Shown here piece after piece: positions 47,746-59,810 of a stretch of 64,000 bases of DNA (positions are counted from its first letter, which is position 1; each line of letters starts with the position of its first letter). Position numbers and translations under genes: made by a program. The notes under the pieces are model-generated. The model made no database searches. It was not told where the DNA came from and saw only the letters and a program-made list of their open reading frames with translations. This DNA comes from Nannobrachium achirus (lineage: Eukaryota > Chordata > Actinopteri > Myctophiformes > Myctophidae), in the NCBI GenBank assembly GCA_963921795.1, contig OY997651.1:44839828-44903827 (forward strand), given 5' to 3'.

Positions 47746-48203
47746 ACATCTTTTGTTAGGGGCTCTTTCTTTGCACCCATGGGTGAACTGTTAAACAATG
47801 GAATCCAGCTTTGTATAATGACCCACACATGCACACAAAACTATTCCCTGGCCCATAACATGAAGACTATACCAGGTTTATAACAGGTTGTTCTTTTAAT
47901 CTCTTTTTTTGGCATGTATTTTGCAGCCATTTTTAGCCTTTGACGTCGACAATGGGACGGGATCAGATAAGCTCGGAAATTGTCAGTGATTCACCTTCGC
48001 TATTTTTGGGACGACTGCAAATGAATCTGGCAAACGCCGCCGTGATTCACTCTCGCTGATGCATTGTAAGCATAATTAGTGCTGTGACCCTGAAAGAAAA
48101 AAAGACCCACCAATCGCATCCACTCCTGCAAATAGCTTCCAAAGTGTATTTTGACACGAGCAGCGCCGTACCTTTTATGTTCCAATTTGGGTTTAAAGCG
48201 TAA

Positions 48204-48207
<4 letters not shown>

Positions 48208-48276
<69 letters not shown>

Positions 48277-48314
48277 GCGTGTGCGTGTGTGTGTGCGTGT
48301 GTGTGTGTGTGTGT
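48208..48314. repeat. (GT)n microsatellite
   Basis: GT run with GC variants toward its end. The preceding 47.9-48.2 kb is repeat-poor with no gene recognised. Confidence 0.95.
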
Positions 48315-48699
48315 TTTCCACATTTGGAAATTATACACCTTTCCAATGAAGTCCTTTCGTCGCCCACTCTCCACCAGTCAAACTAATTACACGGTGTAAA
48401 TTTAACTCGCACAATGTTTGTTCTGCGGTGTCACAGCACACCGCGGCAATTACCCATCGCTGGAAATCATAAATGAGAATCCCGTTGTTAGGCTTAGCGT
48501 TTGCTTAGTTAAGTAATCCTGGCTTTCATGCCTCGGATGCAAAGCCTGTAATTCTGGTGTCAATCAGTGTAAGAACGAACGGAACCGTTTTTTGATTGAA
48601 ACAGAACACTCGGTGTACTTTCAAATAAATGATGCGTTGCACTGCACGACGGGGGGGAAAGGCAGAAATAGGATGTGTGATGGCAACACATTTATGGGC

Positions 48700-49328
48700 A
48701 AAGTTATCCAGTAAAAGTATCCATAACACAATGTCCTGTTGTAAAGATTTACTGGGGTAAAAGTACAAGTGTATTGGCATCCAACTTGTACTTAAAGTGC
48801 CAAAAGTAAAACTACTCATTATGTAGAAATGTCGCATTTCAGACAGTAGTTTTAAAAATGTATTGGAAATAGCGGAACGACGAGCTAAAAACTTGTATTG
48901 TGACGTGAGCTTGCTACTCACAGCTACTTTCAGAAACCCAAATTATATACTACTGAGACTACTGAGCTGAAGTGGTCAATGTTATGTTCATTGATAAGTG
49001 ATAATAATCCCAGATCTAGTAACTTGTAACTAGTAACTAAAGTCTTAGTAAAAACAAAACAAAAAAAAAACACTTCAGTACTTTAAAATGTACTTAAATA
49101 ATAATTGTACTTAGTTACTTTTCACCACTGATGGCTACACAGTGATTGTGTATGTGTCTAACTAGTAACTAAAGTCTTCAAATAATTGTACTGGAGTAAA
49201 AGTATAGACAATTTTGAAATAATCCAGTAAAGCAAAAAATAAAATACCTCAGCACCTTCTTACAGTACTTGAGAAATAAATATACTCAGTTACTTTTCCC
49301 CCACCACTGCTGGCTACACAGTGATTGT
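48700..49328. mobile_element. CAGTGGTGTAAA-type hAT right half, duplicated with its flank
   Basis: A copy with decayed hairpin (about 48862-48930) ends in TTACTTTTCACCACTG near 49130. Its flank GGCTACACAGTGATTGTG and the preceding AACTAGTAACTAAAGTCTT-to-end block are then repeated, finishing at 49328. Confidence 0.7.
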
Positions 49329-49934
49329 GCACGCGTCCGCCGAGGCCAGATAGATGGCGGTGGCGAGAGCGGTGAGGAGGTGCAGCGGTGGAACGAGGCG
49401 GCGGCGGCGGCGCGGGCGATTGATGAATGCCGGCGCGGCGAGCCGAGCGAGCAGGTTGAGAGATGGAGAGGGTTATTTCTCTCCCTCGCTCCTTCCTTTC
49501 CTCGTCGCCGGCGCCGGGAGGAGGTGACCTCTAGCTCGGCGATATGAAGAGAATGTCACGCCACATTACCCCTCCCCTCGCCCCAGACGCAGATGAAGTT
49601 TTATTTTTTTGTGCCACGCCGCCGAGAGAAAACAATTCTTTTTCCTACCGTCTCCTCCCCCCCCACCTTGATTAATGCCTGCTACGTGGGCCTGGGCGAT
49701 CCACACGGAGGCTGTTTATACAGTATGCAGTGGTCTCTCTCTCTCTCTCTCTCTCTTCCCTGTGGGTCATGTATTAATCAGAAAGGTAGCTAGTCTTGAA
49801 AAGGAGAATCCCCTATCACCGGTGAAATTAATTCCTGTCCAATGGGACTCTTTTCTTTCTGCACCCATGACCATAGACACTGTGACACGTTTTGTTATAT
49901 TCCATGTTTGTTTTTTTTGTTTTTCATACAAGTA
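49329..49934. other. GC-rich then CT-rich intron, no gene recognised
   Basis: GGCGGCGGCGGCGCGGGCG near 49400 and (CT)n at about 49733-49755. The 92-residue frame over the GC-rich part has no recognisable domain. Confidence 0.4.
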
Positions 49935-50760
49935 GGCAGGTGGTTGCCAACCCTTTTCATAGCAAGGTCCATTATTTATTTGGCATTTGAGCCACGGACC
50001 ATCGTTTGATGAGATTTTGCCTCTCAGACACAAGACTTATTATTGGATAAGATTTTATCCACAATTCCACGCTGTGTGTCAAAATACTTTATAAACATTA
50101 AGGATGTCCATAATTACAACACCAGAGGCAGCGCCACAGATCACTTTCAACCCAGAGTCAAAACCAACAAAGGGTCAAACTCTTTTTTCTGCTATACCAC
50201 CAAAATGTGGAAAGCCTTACCGAAGGTCATAAAGGAGTGTGGATCACTAGCATCCTTTAAAATTGCCCTGAAAAATCACTTACAGGCAGCAGCCGTTCGC
50301 AACTGGTAAAAAACTAACCTAGCCCAACCCTACCCTCCCCTGCCCCTTCTTTGTATATACTGTTTGTTTAGACTTACTGTTTTCTTTTTTGTTTTTCTTT
50401 ACATATCTACTGCATAGTACTGTGTTCTATTTGTCTGTCATTCAATGTTATATGAGATACTTCAATGGTTTCCAGTGGAAATAAGCTTAGTCTTTTCATG
50501 GATCTCCTTTTAGTAGACCTTGTACCAGTGAACTGTACCGTCATGAAACTGTACCTTTTTCTATGCAAACTTCTAATAAAGTCTTCAATCAATCAATCAA
50601 TGTCGATGTGGTACCATCGGAGAGATAACAGGCAAACGTTGATCAAAATAACAATTCTTCTTGTAAATTAGGTAATGCAGGCGTTTAACCATCATTTAAC
50701 ACTTGAGAGCGTAACATGAAAGGTTCCATGTTATACCCTCAAGAGTTAAAGATCTTTAAG
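49935..50760. mobile_element. hAT-like element (GGTCCATTATTTATT family) split by a LINE
   Basis: CAAGGTCCATTATTTATTTG to CCACGCTGT (50074) and from about 50603 CGATGTGGTACC onward match the copies at 41609 and 61650. The interval is a LINE 3' end. Confidence 0.7.
50075..50602 (+). mobile_element. LINE 3' end: ORF2 C-terminus, 3' UTR and AATC tail
   Basis: The + strand frame to TAA near 50309 reads VHNYNTRGSATDHFQPRVKT, then FCYTTKMWKALPKVIKEC and SLASFKIALKNHL. This is the C-terminal tail common to L2/CR1-like LINE ORF2 proteins, after the reverse-transcriptase domain. A 290-bp 3' UTR follows, with AATAAAGTCTTC and a (AATC)4 tail. It is 5' truncated, as LINE insertions usually are. Confidence 0.82.
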
Positions 50761-51786
50761 GGTCCATTTGGTTACCAACTCTTTTTCACCAAATATTTGC
50801 TCCAGAATAGGGTTACTATTTATGAAACACTACATAAAACCTCAGGGCGGATGCTTTATTTTAAATTATTTTTCATAAAGCATATTGGTTAGTGACGGAA
50901 AAGAAACAAAAAAATTGGCATACAAGGGGTAAGACTTAAGTACCAGTGTAGCGACCCTGCTAGTGCGTAGCCTCAGGGCACATGACTACAGACGGGCCTC
51001 CAGGTGACCTTTACCACCGGGCAGCAGCGCTCCCATCCTGACAGTACATCCATGTCCGAGTTAGGTGTGACTCTACGTCCGTCCCCGTGCGGTGTAGCCT
51101 TGTTAATACAAGACGCCGCGGAAGCAAAATGTCACCTCACCTCGTCTACCGGACCATAATATGCCAAGGCCGGCAAGACGGCAGCAGCAAGGACACATGT
51201 ATGACTCTGTGCAAATGTGCGTGCTTGTGTGAGCGCGCGTACTTGTGTGTGTGTGTGTGCGCGCGCACGACTGTCAGTGTGGTTAATTACCCAGAAAGGA
51301 GGCCACTATCCCCCATACACCACCTAACCAAGCCATCACTCTTTCTTTCTCTCTCTCTGTCTCTCTGTCTGTCTGTCTCTCTGTCTCTCTCTCGTGCCGT
51401 CCACATAATTACCTGTCAGAGCGCACCATCAGATAACAATGCTGACATTCCATTGGATAAAGGTCCCCCTCCGTTCTCGACCTTCAGCGGCATTCAGTCG
51501 GGTCCGCTTGGATCGGCCGCCCGCGCCGGCGGGGACGGACGAGTCAAAATGCCATCGCTCCGGGTGACTTAAAGGGTGGGAGGCGAAAGGGCGCAAGCGA
51601 GCGTGGGCGTGGGGTGACTGACAGACGTGACAAAGGCCGTTGGTTGGCAGCGGCGGCCGGCATGGTCATGTGCGCTTCTCTGGAGTTTAGTCCGAGTAAG
51701 TGAGCAGACTGAGCACCCCCTGACCAACCACCACCCATTGTAAAAGACTACTACTACTACTCACACACCCATAGCGAGGCAGCAGT
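50761..51786. other. Intron, nothing recognised
   Basis: Short GT and CT runs near 51250 and 51350. The 161-residue frame here has no recognisable domain. Confidence 0.45.
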
Positions 51787-52328
51787 CAGGGGCGTCACAA
51801 GGGGGGTAAACGTGGGACTGAGTTACTAGGGCCCAAGGTGGAGGGGCCTTAATTATTTTATACTTTAGCTAATGAAAAATAGCAGATATACAAGCTCACA
51901 GCGCGGCACCGAGTGCCGCGCTGCGAGCTTGTAGATCTGCTATTTTTGAAAAGTCATAAAAAATTTGTGCAAGCCAACATTTGTAACTCAAATTTTGCTT
52001 CTGGGGCGTCCCTGGAACTAAATATTTTGAGATGGGGGGTCCGTGGCCAAATCCATATCATTTTGGAGGTCCTTCACATGAAAAGGTTTGAGCACCACTG
52101 ACATAGAAACATAGGTTTTTCCAAAAAACCTATGAAATATTCAAAGACTTCATTTTTCAAAAAATAGCAGATCTACAAGTGTGAGCTTGTATATCTGCTA
52201 TGCTTTTCAATAGTTAAAGCACAAAATAACGCGAAATAACGCGTTCCCAGTCTAACCCTCCCCACATTCATGGGGGGCCCGCAGTGAATCCTTGTACCCA
52301 GGGCCCAGAATTTGGTGCGACACCCCTG
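51787..52328. mobile_element. hAT-like element, CAGGGGCGTC family
   Basis: CAGGGGCGTCACAAGGGGGG to TTTGGTGCGACACCCCTG. Intact hairpin at 51875-51947 and a shortened one at about 52156-52212. No matching 8-bp flank. Confidence 0.85.
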
Positions 52329-52684
52329 TCTAGAAGCTAATGGTAGCAGATGTCACATATCTGTCACGGTGTCCCCGCAGAGACTGCAGGCTGCCGGGAG
52401 GTTGTCACACTACCGACATGTGAAGGGACCTCATGGGACAACATGAGGGGTTGACTGTGTGTGTGTGCGTGCGTGCGTGTGTGCGTGCACGTGTGTTGGA
52501 CTTATGTAAGTGCTGAGTCGGCCCCATACTTCTCTCTTCCTTATGCCAGGTACCGAGGGACTGTTGGGGCGCTGGGGTTGGGGAGAGTCTTTGTTATTTT
52601 AAGCAGTCTGTCTGTCCTTCCCCGCCGGGATGGTGCAAAAGGTCTCGGTAGGGCCAAGGAAACAACAACAGCAATAAAAGATGC

Positions 52685-53248
52685 TCTATGTGCAGGGGCG
52701 TCACAAGGGGGGGGGGAGTGGGACTGAGTTACTAGGGCCCAAGGTGGAGGGGGCCTTAATTACTTTAGCTACTGAAAAATAGCAGATATACAAGCTCGCA
52801 GCGCGGCACCGAGTGCCACGCTGCAAGCTTGTAGATCTGCTATTTTTGAAAAGTCGTGAAAATGTGTGCAAATCTTTGAATATATGTATTTTTTAAGCGA
52901 ACATTTGTAACTAAACTTTTGCTTTTAGGGGGGTCCCTGGAACTAAATATTTTGAGATGGGGGTCCGTGGCCAAATACATATCATTTTGGGGGTCCTTTG
53001 CATGAAAAAGTTTGAGCACCACTGACATATAAACATAGTTTTTTGTTTTGTTTTTTTTCTTCAAAAAACCTTAGAAGGATTTCGAAATATTCAAAGACTT
53101 TTGGGCATACATTTTCACGATCTTTCTAAAATAGCAGATCCACAATGTACAATTGTATATCTGCTATTTTTCAATAGTTAAAGCACAAAATGTGAGTGAA
53201 TCTTTGTACCCAGGGCCCAGAATTTGGTGCGACACCCCTGTCTATGTG
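52685..53248. mobile_element. hAT element, CAGGGGCGTC family, perfect TSD TCTATGTG
   Basis: Body 52693-53240 with TCTATGTG on both sides. Same orientation as its neighbour 365 bp upstream. Hairpins at about 52777-52848 and, shortened, 53127-53172. This is the cleanest proof that the family transposes as one unit with an 8-bp duplication. Confidence 0.95.
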
Positions 53249-53559
53249 CCTCTCCCAGTGCGGGCCAGTCTGCTCGCATTAGGGATGACAAGAAGAGCTT
53301 GGAAAATAAACGGCTTGTTGGGTTGTTGGGTTGATGGGGCGTGGGCGTTGCATGTTTACCTGCAGTCGTTGTGTGTTCTGCTTAGCTATAATCTCCATCG
53401 TGACATGGATTGCCCGTCGTAGAGCTCATTACGGAGTCATTCAACGCGTCTTACCTTGTTTTCTTGTGAAGAAGTGTTCTCTCCGCCACTGTAATTTGCA
53501 TGCTTTTTACGGAGCGGAGATGGAGAGAAATTCATCACGTCGTGCACTTGAGTAGGAGG

Positions 53560-53599
<40 letters not shown>

Positions 53600-54251
53600 C
53601 ATATACATATTTGTGTGTGCACATGGGGAGTGCATGTGGGTGGGTGAATATACGTAGAGCTGGCACCCAGGCAGCTGCAAGAGTGACTTTGTCTTCCAAC
53701 AAACAGCTCACACGGAGGTGTGATTGGCAGGGGAATATCGACGCTGTTCTCTCTATCTCTGTGTCTGTGTCTCGGTGTTGATCTGATTGCTATTAAACCC
53801 CAGTAGCTATTCAACTGAAAACACAAGACCCGCTTTACTGGTGTGGGAAGGGAAGGGATATGTCGTGATATTTTACTCATATTTGCACTTTTTTTTGTTA
53901 TATAACTCTAACATAAAGGATTACTGTCTTGGAATCGTGTCACTTTGACACTCCTTATCTTGGGGGAAACGGGTGAACCGGGGTGCGGTGCAGTCAGTAG
54001 CGTAACGGGGTGGAGCACATTGGAGAAGGGCGCCATACCTGTGCCAAAGTGGCGAGATGGATGATTAGATTAGGACGAATATAACCTAATTCCCAGCTGT
54101 ATCTCCATCTCATGAGGACATACTGTACTGTAAAGCCTGGAGAATAACTGACAAAAAGTGTTTGAATAGAAGTACAATGTTGTCCAGTTATACCATAACT
54201 TCCTGTAGCATGGAAGTAGTTCTTGTCCAGCCAAGGATGAATATAACACCA
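53249..54251. other. Intron with (GT)n at 53563-53596
   Basis: Nothing else recognised. Confidence 0.5.
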
Positions 54252-54744
54252 GTGGGTATTAGGGCATTCACGAATAGTGATTTTTAGTATTCGAATTATT
54301 CGACGTCAAAGTATTCGAATTGTCGATTATTCAACAGGACTGGCCAAACTGTCAAATATTAAGTAAGCAAGAGGCGAACATTGTGAAAATAGCCGATCTA
54401 CATGCTCACAACGCCTCGCGTTGCGAGGCGTTGTGAGCATGTAGATCTGCTATTTTCACAATACTTATCTGCGGAACATTAAATGTAATACCAACAATTC
54501 CAAGTGCTTGTCAGGGTGAGGGTCCCCCGTTAAAATATGTTTATTTTGGGGGTCACGGCCTAAAAAGGTTTGAGAACCATTGACAACTCATTCTTATGAC
54601 TTCATATCTAGCCAAGCTTTATAAATTATATATGTTTTAAAGAGAGAGAAAAAGAAAAGCGAATATTCGACTTCGGTGATCCACGTCGAATAGTGACTTT
54701 GATATTCGAATATTCGAATATTTGGTGAATGCCCTTGTGGGTAT
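54252..54744. mobile_element. hAT element with TAGGGCATTCAC ends and perfect TSD GTGGGTAT
   Basis: GTGGGTAT flanks 54260-54736. The ends TAGGGCATTCACGAATAGTG and TTTGGTGAATGCCCTT carry TATTCGAATA steps. A near-perfect hairpin with arms of about 41 bp lies at 54380-54462. Confidence 0.94.
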
Positions 54745-54776
54745 CCCTGCTGCAGGTCGATTCAGTCATGAAAATT

Positions 54777-55147
54777 CAGGGCTGGACTGGGACACATTTG
54801 GCCCTGGCATCTTGGCCCAGACCGGCCCACCTGAACCGTTGCAAGCCGTGACACTTTGTGGGCGTTATCAGCTGTTATATGTTTGGGTGGGACTCCTGGG
54901 CCACAGTAGCCTGTGATTGGGCTACTAGGCCGTTATTCAGATGATAGACAAGCCGGTGGGCCAATCAAGTGACGTCTCTCTGCAGTGTGGGCCGGTGCTA
55001 CTGAAGGATTGGTCCACTCCACTTAGTGGCCTGCCCAGACCCAAAATTACTGTTACAATCCTAAAACAGGGGTCCGCTGGCCGGCCCACTAGTGTAGTCG
55101 GCCCACCGGGCATGTATCCGGTATGCCAGATGCCCAGTCCACCCCTG
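54777..55147. mobile_element. hAT-like element with CAGGGSTGGACTGGG ends
   Basis: CAGGGCTGGACTGGGACAC at the left, TGCCCAGTCCACCCCTG at the right. The target duplication is poor (4 of 8). No hairpin. Confidence 0.75.
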
Positions 55148-55590
55148 TGAGACCATTCAAAGAATCGCTTTTCATTAACTTCAAGAGCACTGCACTGTGC
55201 TCAGGGATGTTGCGGCGGTGATTTTCCGCAGTGTAATGGAAGCGAAGCCTCGGAAAAAAAAACGTTAACTTCTCCCAAGAGCCAAGTACTGATGTCCTTG
55301 TGCAGGAGGCGTGCGGAGTCATCTAAAACAAATATAACTGCACCTCAAACGGACCGCCAAGAGCAGATGGTTACGAAACTGTCTTGGGAGGAAAGACAAC
55401 AAACACAATTAATAAGTCTGAAACTGGAAAAGAAATGTAAATGTTAGGATCCAGCGCAATAATTCAGCCGCAGACAGGAACCGTGCCAGCCAGTGCTCTT
55501 ACGAGTGATGCAATGTCCTGCCATTGTACGGCAACTGAGATGAAACTAAACTACAGGACTACAACTCTCAGCGTCCCCGGCAAAACACGC

Positions 55591-55791
55591 TTATGCTGCA
55601 TTCACACTACAGATATATAGTTGAACGTTTTGCTTGCTTGGTCAATGTTATCTCAATGGAAACCAGCTTTAAAGCTTCCAAACCTTCGTTCTGTGTGTGT
55701 CCTGTATCTTTAAAGCTGGTTTCCATTGAGATTACATTGACCAAGCAAGCAAAACGTTCAACTATATATCTGTAGTGTGAATGCAGCATAA
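55591..55791. repeat. Near-perfect 201-bp inverted repeat (MITE-like)
   Basis: Arms 55591-55674 and 55708-55791 are 84 bp each with one mismatch, starting TTATGCTGCATTCACAC, around a 33-bp spacer. The two strands encode the same 27 N-terminal residues, which is a consequence of the palindrome and not evidence of a gene. Confidence 0.95.
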
Positions 55792-55805
55792 GTCACTAGT
55801 ATAGC

Positions 55806-56180
55806 CGCTATAGCAGTGGTTCTCAACCTGTGGGTCGGGACCCCCAAATTCTTTTGGGGTGTCCCCAGATGATTAACTTAATGTGCAACAGTGTTTTCTC
55901 ACTCAACAGTGCAGAGGGTATCTGCACATTTCTAAAGTAACAATTTAAGGACTTTTTAATACCTCTAAAATGACAAATTAACCACTGGCCAAACTGTCAA
56001 ATATTAGAGGCAGAAATTGTGAAAATAGCTGATCTACATGCTCACTGTGAGCATGTAGATCAGCTATTTTCACAATAGAACCGTGTTATACAAAATGTAA
56101 TGTCTCAACTCTTAGTAGGGTTAAAACATGATTATTTTGGGGGTCGCAGCCTGAAAAGGTAGAGAACCACTGCACTATAG
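55806..56180. mobile_element. hAT element with CAGTGGTTCTCAACC ends, TSD 7/8
   Basis: Body 55814-56172. Flanks CGCTATAG and CACTATAG. Contains a perfect palindrome at 56016-56076 (30-bp arms, 1-nt spacer). Confidence 0.9.
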
Positions 56181-56483
56181 CACAAAGCACGCAGACAAAT
56201 CGATAACGTCGTATGTATGGCGCTGGTAAATGTTTGCCGAACGATTGCCCGTCGGCCAGATCACCTTCAGAAGTAGATTTCCAGCAGTAATTTATCCACT
56301 TAAAGGGATGGCTTTCAGATTAAAGACTCTGTGCTGTGACAGCGCCCCTGAGATAGCAGTACTGAGGCGAGGCTGGGAGGCACGCGGCACTGTGTGCTGT
56401 TTAATGAAAGCTTACTGCAGCCACAAGGGAGAGAGAGAGAGAAGTGCGTGCGTGCGTGCTTGCGTGCGTGTGTGCGTGTGTGC

Positions 56484-57020
56484 GTGCTCGCATGCAGGGA
56501 TGTGCTGGCCATTGGGAAAAGCGGGACAACTCCCGAACGGCCTGTTCATTCCCGGCCGGTCCAGGCCGGCCATTAGGAAAAGAAAAAAAAAAATGTCGGC
56601 CTTTGCTCCATTTGGGGGCTGGGCAGCCAACAAAGTAAATCGTCACTGTCGGGCAGAAACCTTTTTTCGCAAAGTAAAGCCCTGCTTCATCATACAAGGC
56701 CGTCGCACAAAAGTAGTGAAAACAGCAGATCTACAAGCGATGCGAGGCGTTGTGTGCTTGTAGATCGGCTGTTTTCACTAGTTTAAATCATTTTTAAAAT
56801 GATAAATACAAAACAAACGGTTTTGGACATAAAAGGTTTCCACCCGACAATGACGAAATATAACTCATGTAATTGGCCCACTGGCTTGTCACTTAGTCAC
56901 AAATCTTTGAGTAGCAGCAGAGCTATAGAGAGAGATCTCTCCATAGCGCGCAATGAGGGCCTCTCCAACTCTTTTTCCTGGGCTGAATCAGGGGCCCAGC
57001 ACGTCCCTGGTGCTCGCGTG
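56484..57020. mobile_element. hAT element with CAGGGATGTGCTGG ends in a GTGC-rich target
   Basis: Body 56495-57009. Flanks GTGCTCGCATG and GTGCTCGCGTG match at 10 of 11, but lie in GTGC-rich DNA. Same composite as 9541-10058, with the left part of the inner hairpin deleted (about 56717-56782). Confidence 0.85.
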
Positions 57021-57606
57021 CGTGCCTGCTCGCGTGTGTGTGTGCGTGTGCACATCTTTGTTCTAATCCAGCAGTCCCTATAGCTGGGTCGTTGAGGATA
57101 TTGCAACTGGGTCCCCAAACGTTTGACAGAACATATTTCATTGATAATGATAACAGATGATGTGGGGAAAAAGTAAAACAAAAAAAGAAACGTATTAAAG
57201 TGGTCAAACAGCTGAACGCTTTTGAGATTTTAAAGAACAGGCCCTGATTCAGAAAAAGGTTGAATCTAATCTAATCATTTGTGCTTCGATCCGTGTTAAG
57301 CCCAGTGCTTTGTTTTGTGCACACACCTGATAAAAATAAATATATATTTAAACAAATCTGCCCTTGTATTTTATGAAGGGGAATTATAATAAGACGTTAT
57401 TGATTCGACCTCAAAGGCAAACAGGGGTGTTGAGGTGAAAGCTGTTGGCAGGCTAGATGAATAGCAACAGGAACAGGTTCACAGGCCTCAGCCAGAGGTG
57501 ATGGATAAACATGTATCTGATGAACTTGGAGCTCTCACTCACACCATGGCTCCACTGGAAGCAGACTCTTTTCAAGGAGCACTTACTATTGCTAAACATT
57601 GCCAGT
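57021..57606. other. Intron, nothing recognised
   Basis: No gene or delimited repeat seen. Confidence 0.45.
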
Positions 57607-58294
57607 ATGACCTCTCAGCAAATGTGTAGATTGAGTTACAAGCAGTGGTGTAAAAAGTACTTGCATTCTTTACTTAAGTAAAAGTATCAATAATGCAATG
57701 TAGATGTACTCTGTTACAAGTATAAGTCTGGGATTAAACATTTACTTGAGTGAAAGTACAAAAGTATTGGTATCATTGTGCAGAATGTCCCTTTTCAAGT
57801 TATCAAATGTATAAAAATCTTTTGAAAATAGCAGATCTACAAGCTCACAATACGTCACATCGAGACACATTGTGAGCTTGTAGATCGGCTATTTTCAAAT
57901 GGCCAAAATAAACACATGGCTGAAGTGGTTAAAGTATGCTTTGTAATAATAATAAAAATCTATAAAGTAACTAGTAACTAAAGTTTTGAAATAAATGTAG
58001 TGGAGTAAAAGTACAATATTTGGATCCGAGATGTAGTGGAGTAAAAGTATTGGAAATTGGAATTAGCCAGTAGCTATGCCCCTCCCAAAAAGCTTTTGTC
58101 CAATGCTAGCTTAGAATAACTTCCTGCTTGCCAAGGTTTGCCTTGGCAACAGCCTTGGCAAGCTGCCGGTTGCTAAGCTAGCATTGGACAAAAGCTTTTA
58201 GGGGAGGGGCATAGCTACTGGCTAATTACTCAAGTGCAAATAACTCAAAAGTGTACTTAAATGACCTCACAGCAAATGTGTAGACAGAGTTACC
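57607..58294. mobile_element. CAGTGGTGTAAA-type hAT between 34-bp direct repeats
   Basis: Left end CAGTGGTGTAAAAAGTAC at 57643, hairpin at about 57822-57900. The right terminus is missing. A 34-bp sequence at 57607-57640 recurs at 58261-58294 with four differences, bracketing the element. Confidence 0.7.
58063..58225. repeat. Foldback MITE nested in the hAT element
   Basis: TTAGCCAGTAGCTATGCCCC and its inverse GGGGCATAGCTACTGGCTAA, with further arm pairing through GTCCAATGCTAGCTTAG / CTAAGCTAGCATTGGAC. ATTA lies just outside each end. Confidence 0.85.
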
Positions 58295-58671
58295 AAAGTA
58301 TTCTTTCATCTGAAAATATATGAATCAAATGCGGTGTGTGTGGACTCAAAACAATGCATTTTTACATTAAACTAGCAATTAATTAAGGTAAAAACAAGAT
58401 ATGACTGTATGTATCATAGTCAGAAGGTTGAGACGACACGATCTGTGTTTGTTTCACACAATATGCAAACAGCATTGCTCTTTTTTTCAGAGCAATGCTG
58501 TGAATGTGTTTGTCAAACGTTAAATTAAAAGTTATCTTCTTTGAAGGCTGGATGAATTGTTGCGTGGATTATTACTGTATGTGGGGGAAATGATTAGAAA
58601 GGAGTTTGAAATCAGTGCAGCGAAGCTAATCAAAGGCACTTGGCCTGCATATACAGCACTGCAGTGTGGTT

Positions 58672-58971
58672 CTCAAAGTGGGTCCTTGAGGGGGTTCCAG
58701 GGGGACCCCACTCCCCGGGCAAATTAATTTAACCACTTTAACCGTACATTTTTTTAAAGTTTTACTATTGCAACATGTCACAACGCGTTGCGAACTTGCA
58801 TACTTTTAGCAACTTGATAACATTTATTTTATCATTTGAACATGCATGTTTAACATGAATCTTCATTGATGGTGTCTCCTGGCACAACATATTTTCAGAT
58901 GGTAGTCCCTGGCCAAATATACATCAATTGGATGGTTATTGACATGAAAATGTTTGAGAACCACTATACTG
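58672..58971. mobile_element. hAT-like remnant (CAGTGTGGTTCTCAAAG)
   Basis: Left CAGTGTGGTTCTCAAAGTGG, right TTTGAGAACCACTATACTG. A half-decayed hairpin lies near 58755-58800. Confidence 0.55.
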
Positions 58972-59810
58972 TATATATACGTATAATGGCAGTGTGTAGC
59001 TAAAAACATATATTTATGTCCTACACATTCATTTTTACAACTTAGGTCGGTATGAGTGCTGTTGTCAGATCTAAGCCGGCAGAGAGAGAAAGAGAGGAAG
59101 ACATGTGCTTTGAAAAAACACTGGCCATGTCTGCGTAAGAAGTGCAAAGAACGGAGTTGGCAGTTTTGAGAAAAGGAAAACGAGGACTTTGACAAGTGGT
59201 GGTAATGTAGCTATACGCTGTTGGAGCTGCTGAAATTCTTTCATCATAGTGTCTTTTTTTCCCCCTCTTTGCATTAAGTGCTGACTACTGAGTCCAGCTG
59301 TCCATATTTCATCATACCTTTAAGTAGAAAAGCCATGACTAAAGTTTGGATTTAATGACACATACACACACATAATATAACACACACGCACACACAATTA
59401 TTTTTAATTGATTCTAAGGCGAGCAGTGTGGCTAATACGTACTTACACTAACTACACACAAAAGGAGCTGCCATTTTAGACCTCAACGGATGGTGCATTT
59501 GGCAACAGCCGCTGCTCAGGAGCTCGTGTAGCGGGCAGGTGAGCACATTTCCCGTTTGTGTTTCCAGCGGAAGCGCGCCGGCGTGCCAGACCTCCACCAC
59601 CACTACATGACAGAGGCCACTTTAATTGCGTTGCCCGCCAGCGGGCGCTTGCCAAGTCGACTGGGTCGATTGGCCAGCGGCACCTGGGCTGGGCGCTTCC
59701 GTCCCGAGCTTTCCAGGATAGCGTGCGTGGCGTCAGTCCAAACGACTGAAGCAACAGGTGTCTGGCTCTACAAGAGCCCATTGTAAACCAATCTTTACCC
59801 GTCAGCAGAT
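58972..59810. other. Intron, nothing recognised
   Basis: Short CA-rich run near 59360. No gene recognised. Confidence 0.45.

Noticed and set aside
55593..55789. Two overlapping 60-residue frames on opposite strands with identical N-termini
   Set aside because: Identity is forced by the 84-bp inverted repeat; neither resembles a protein.
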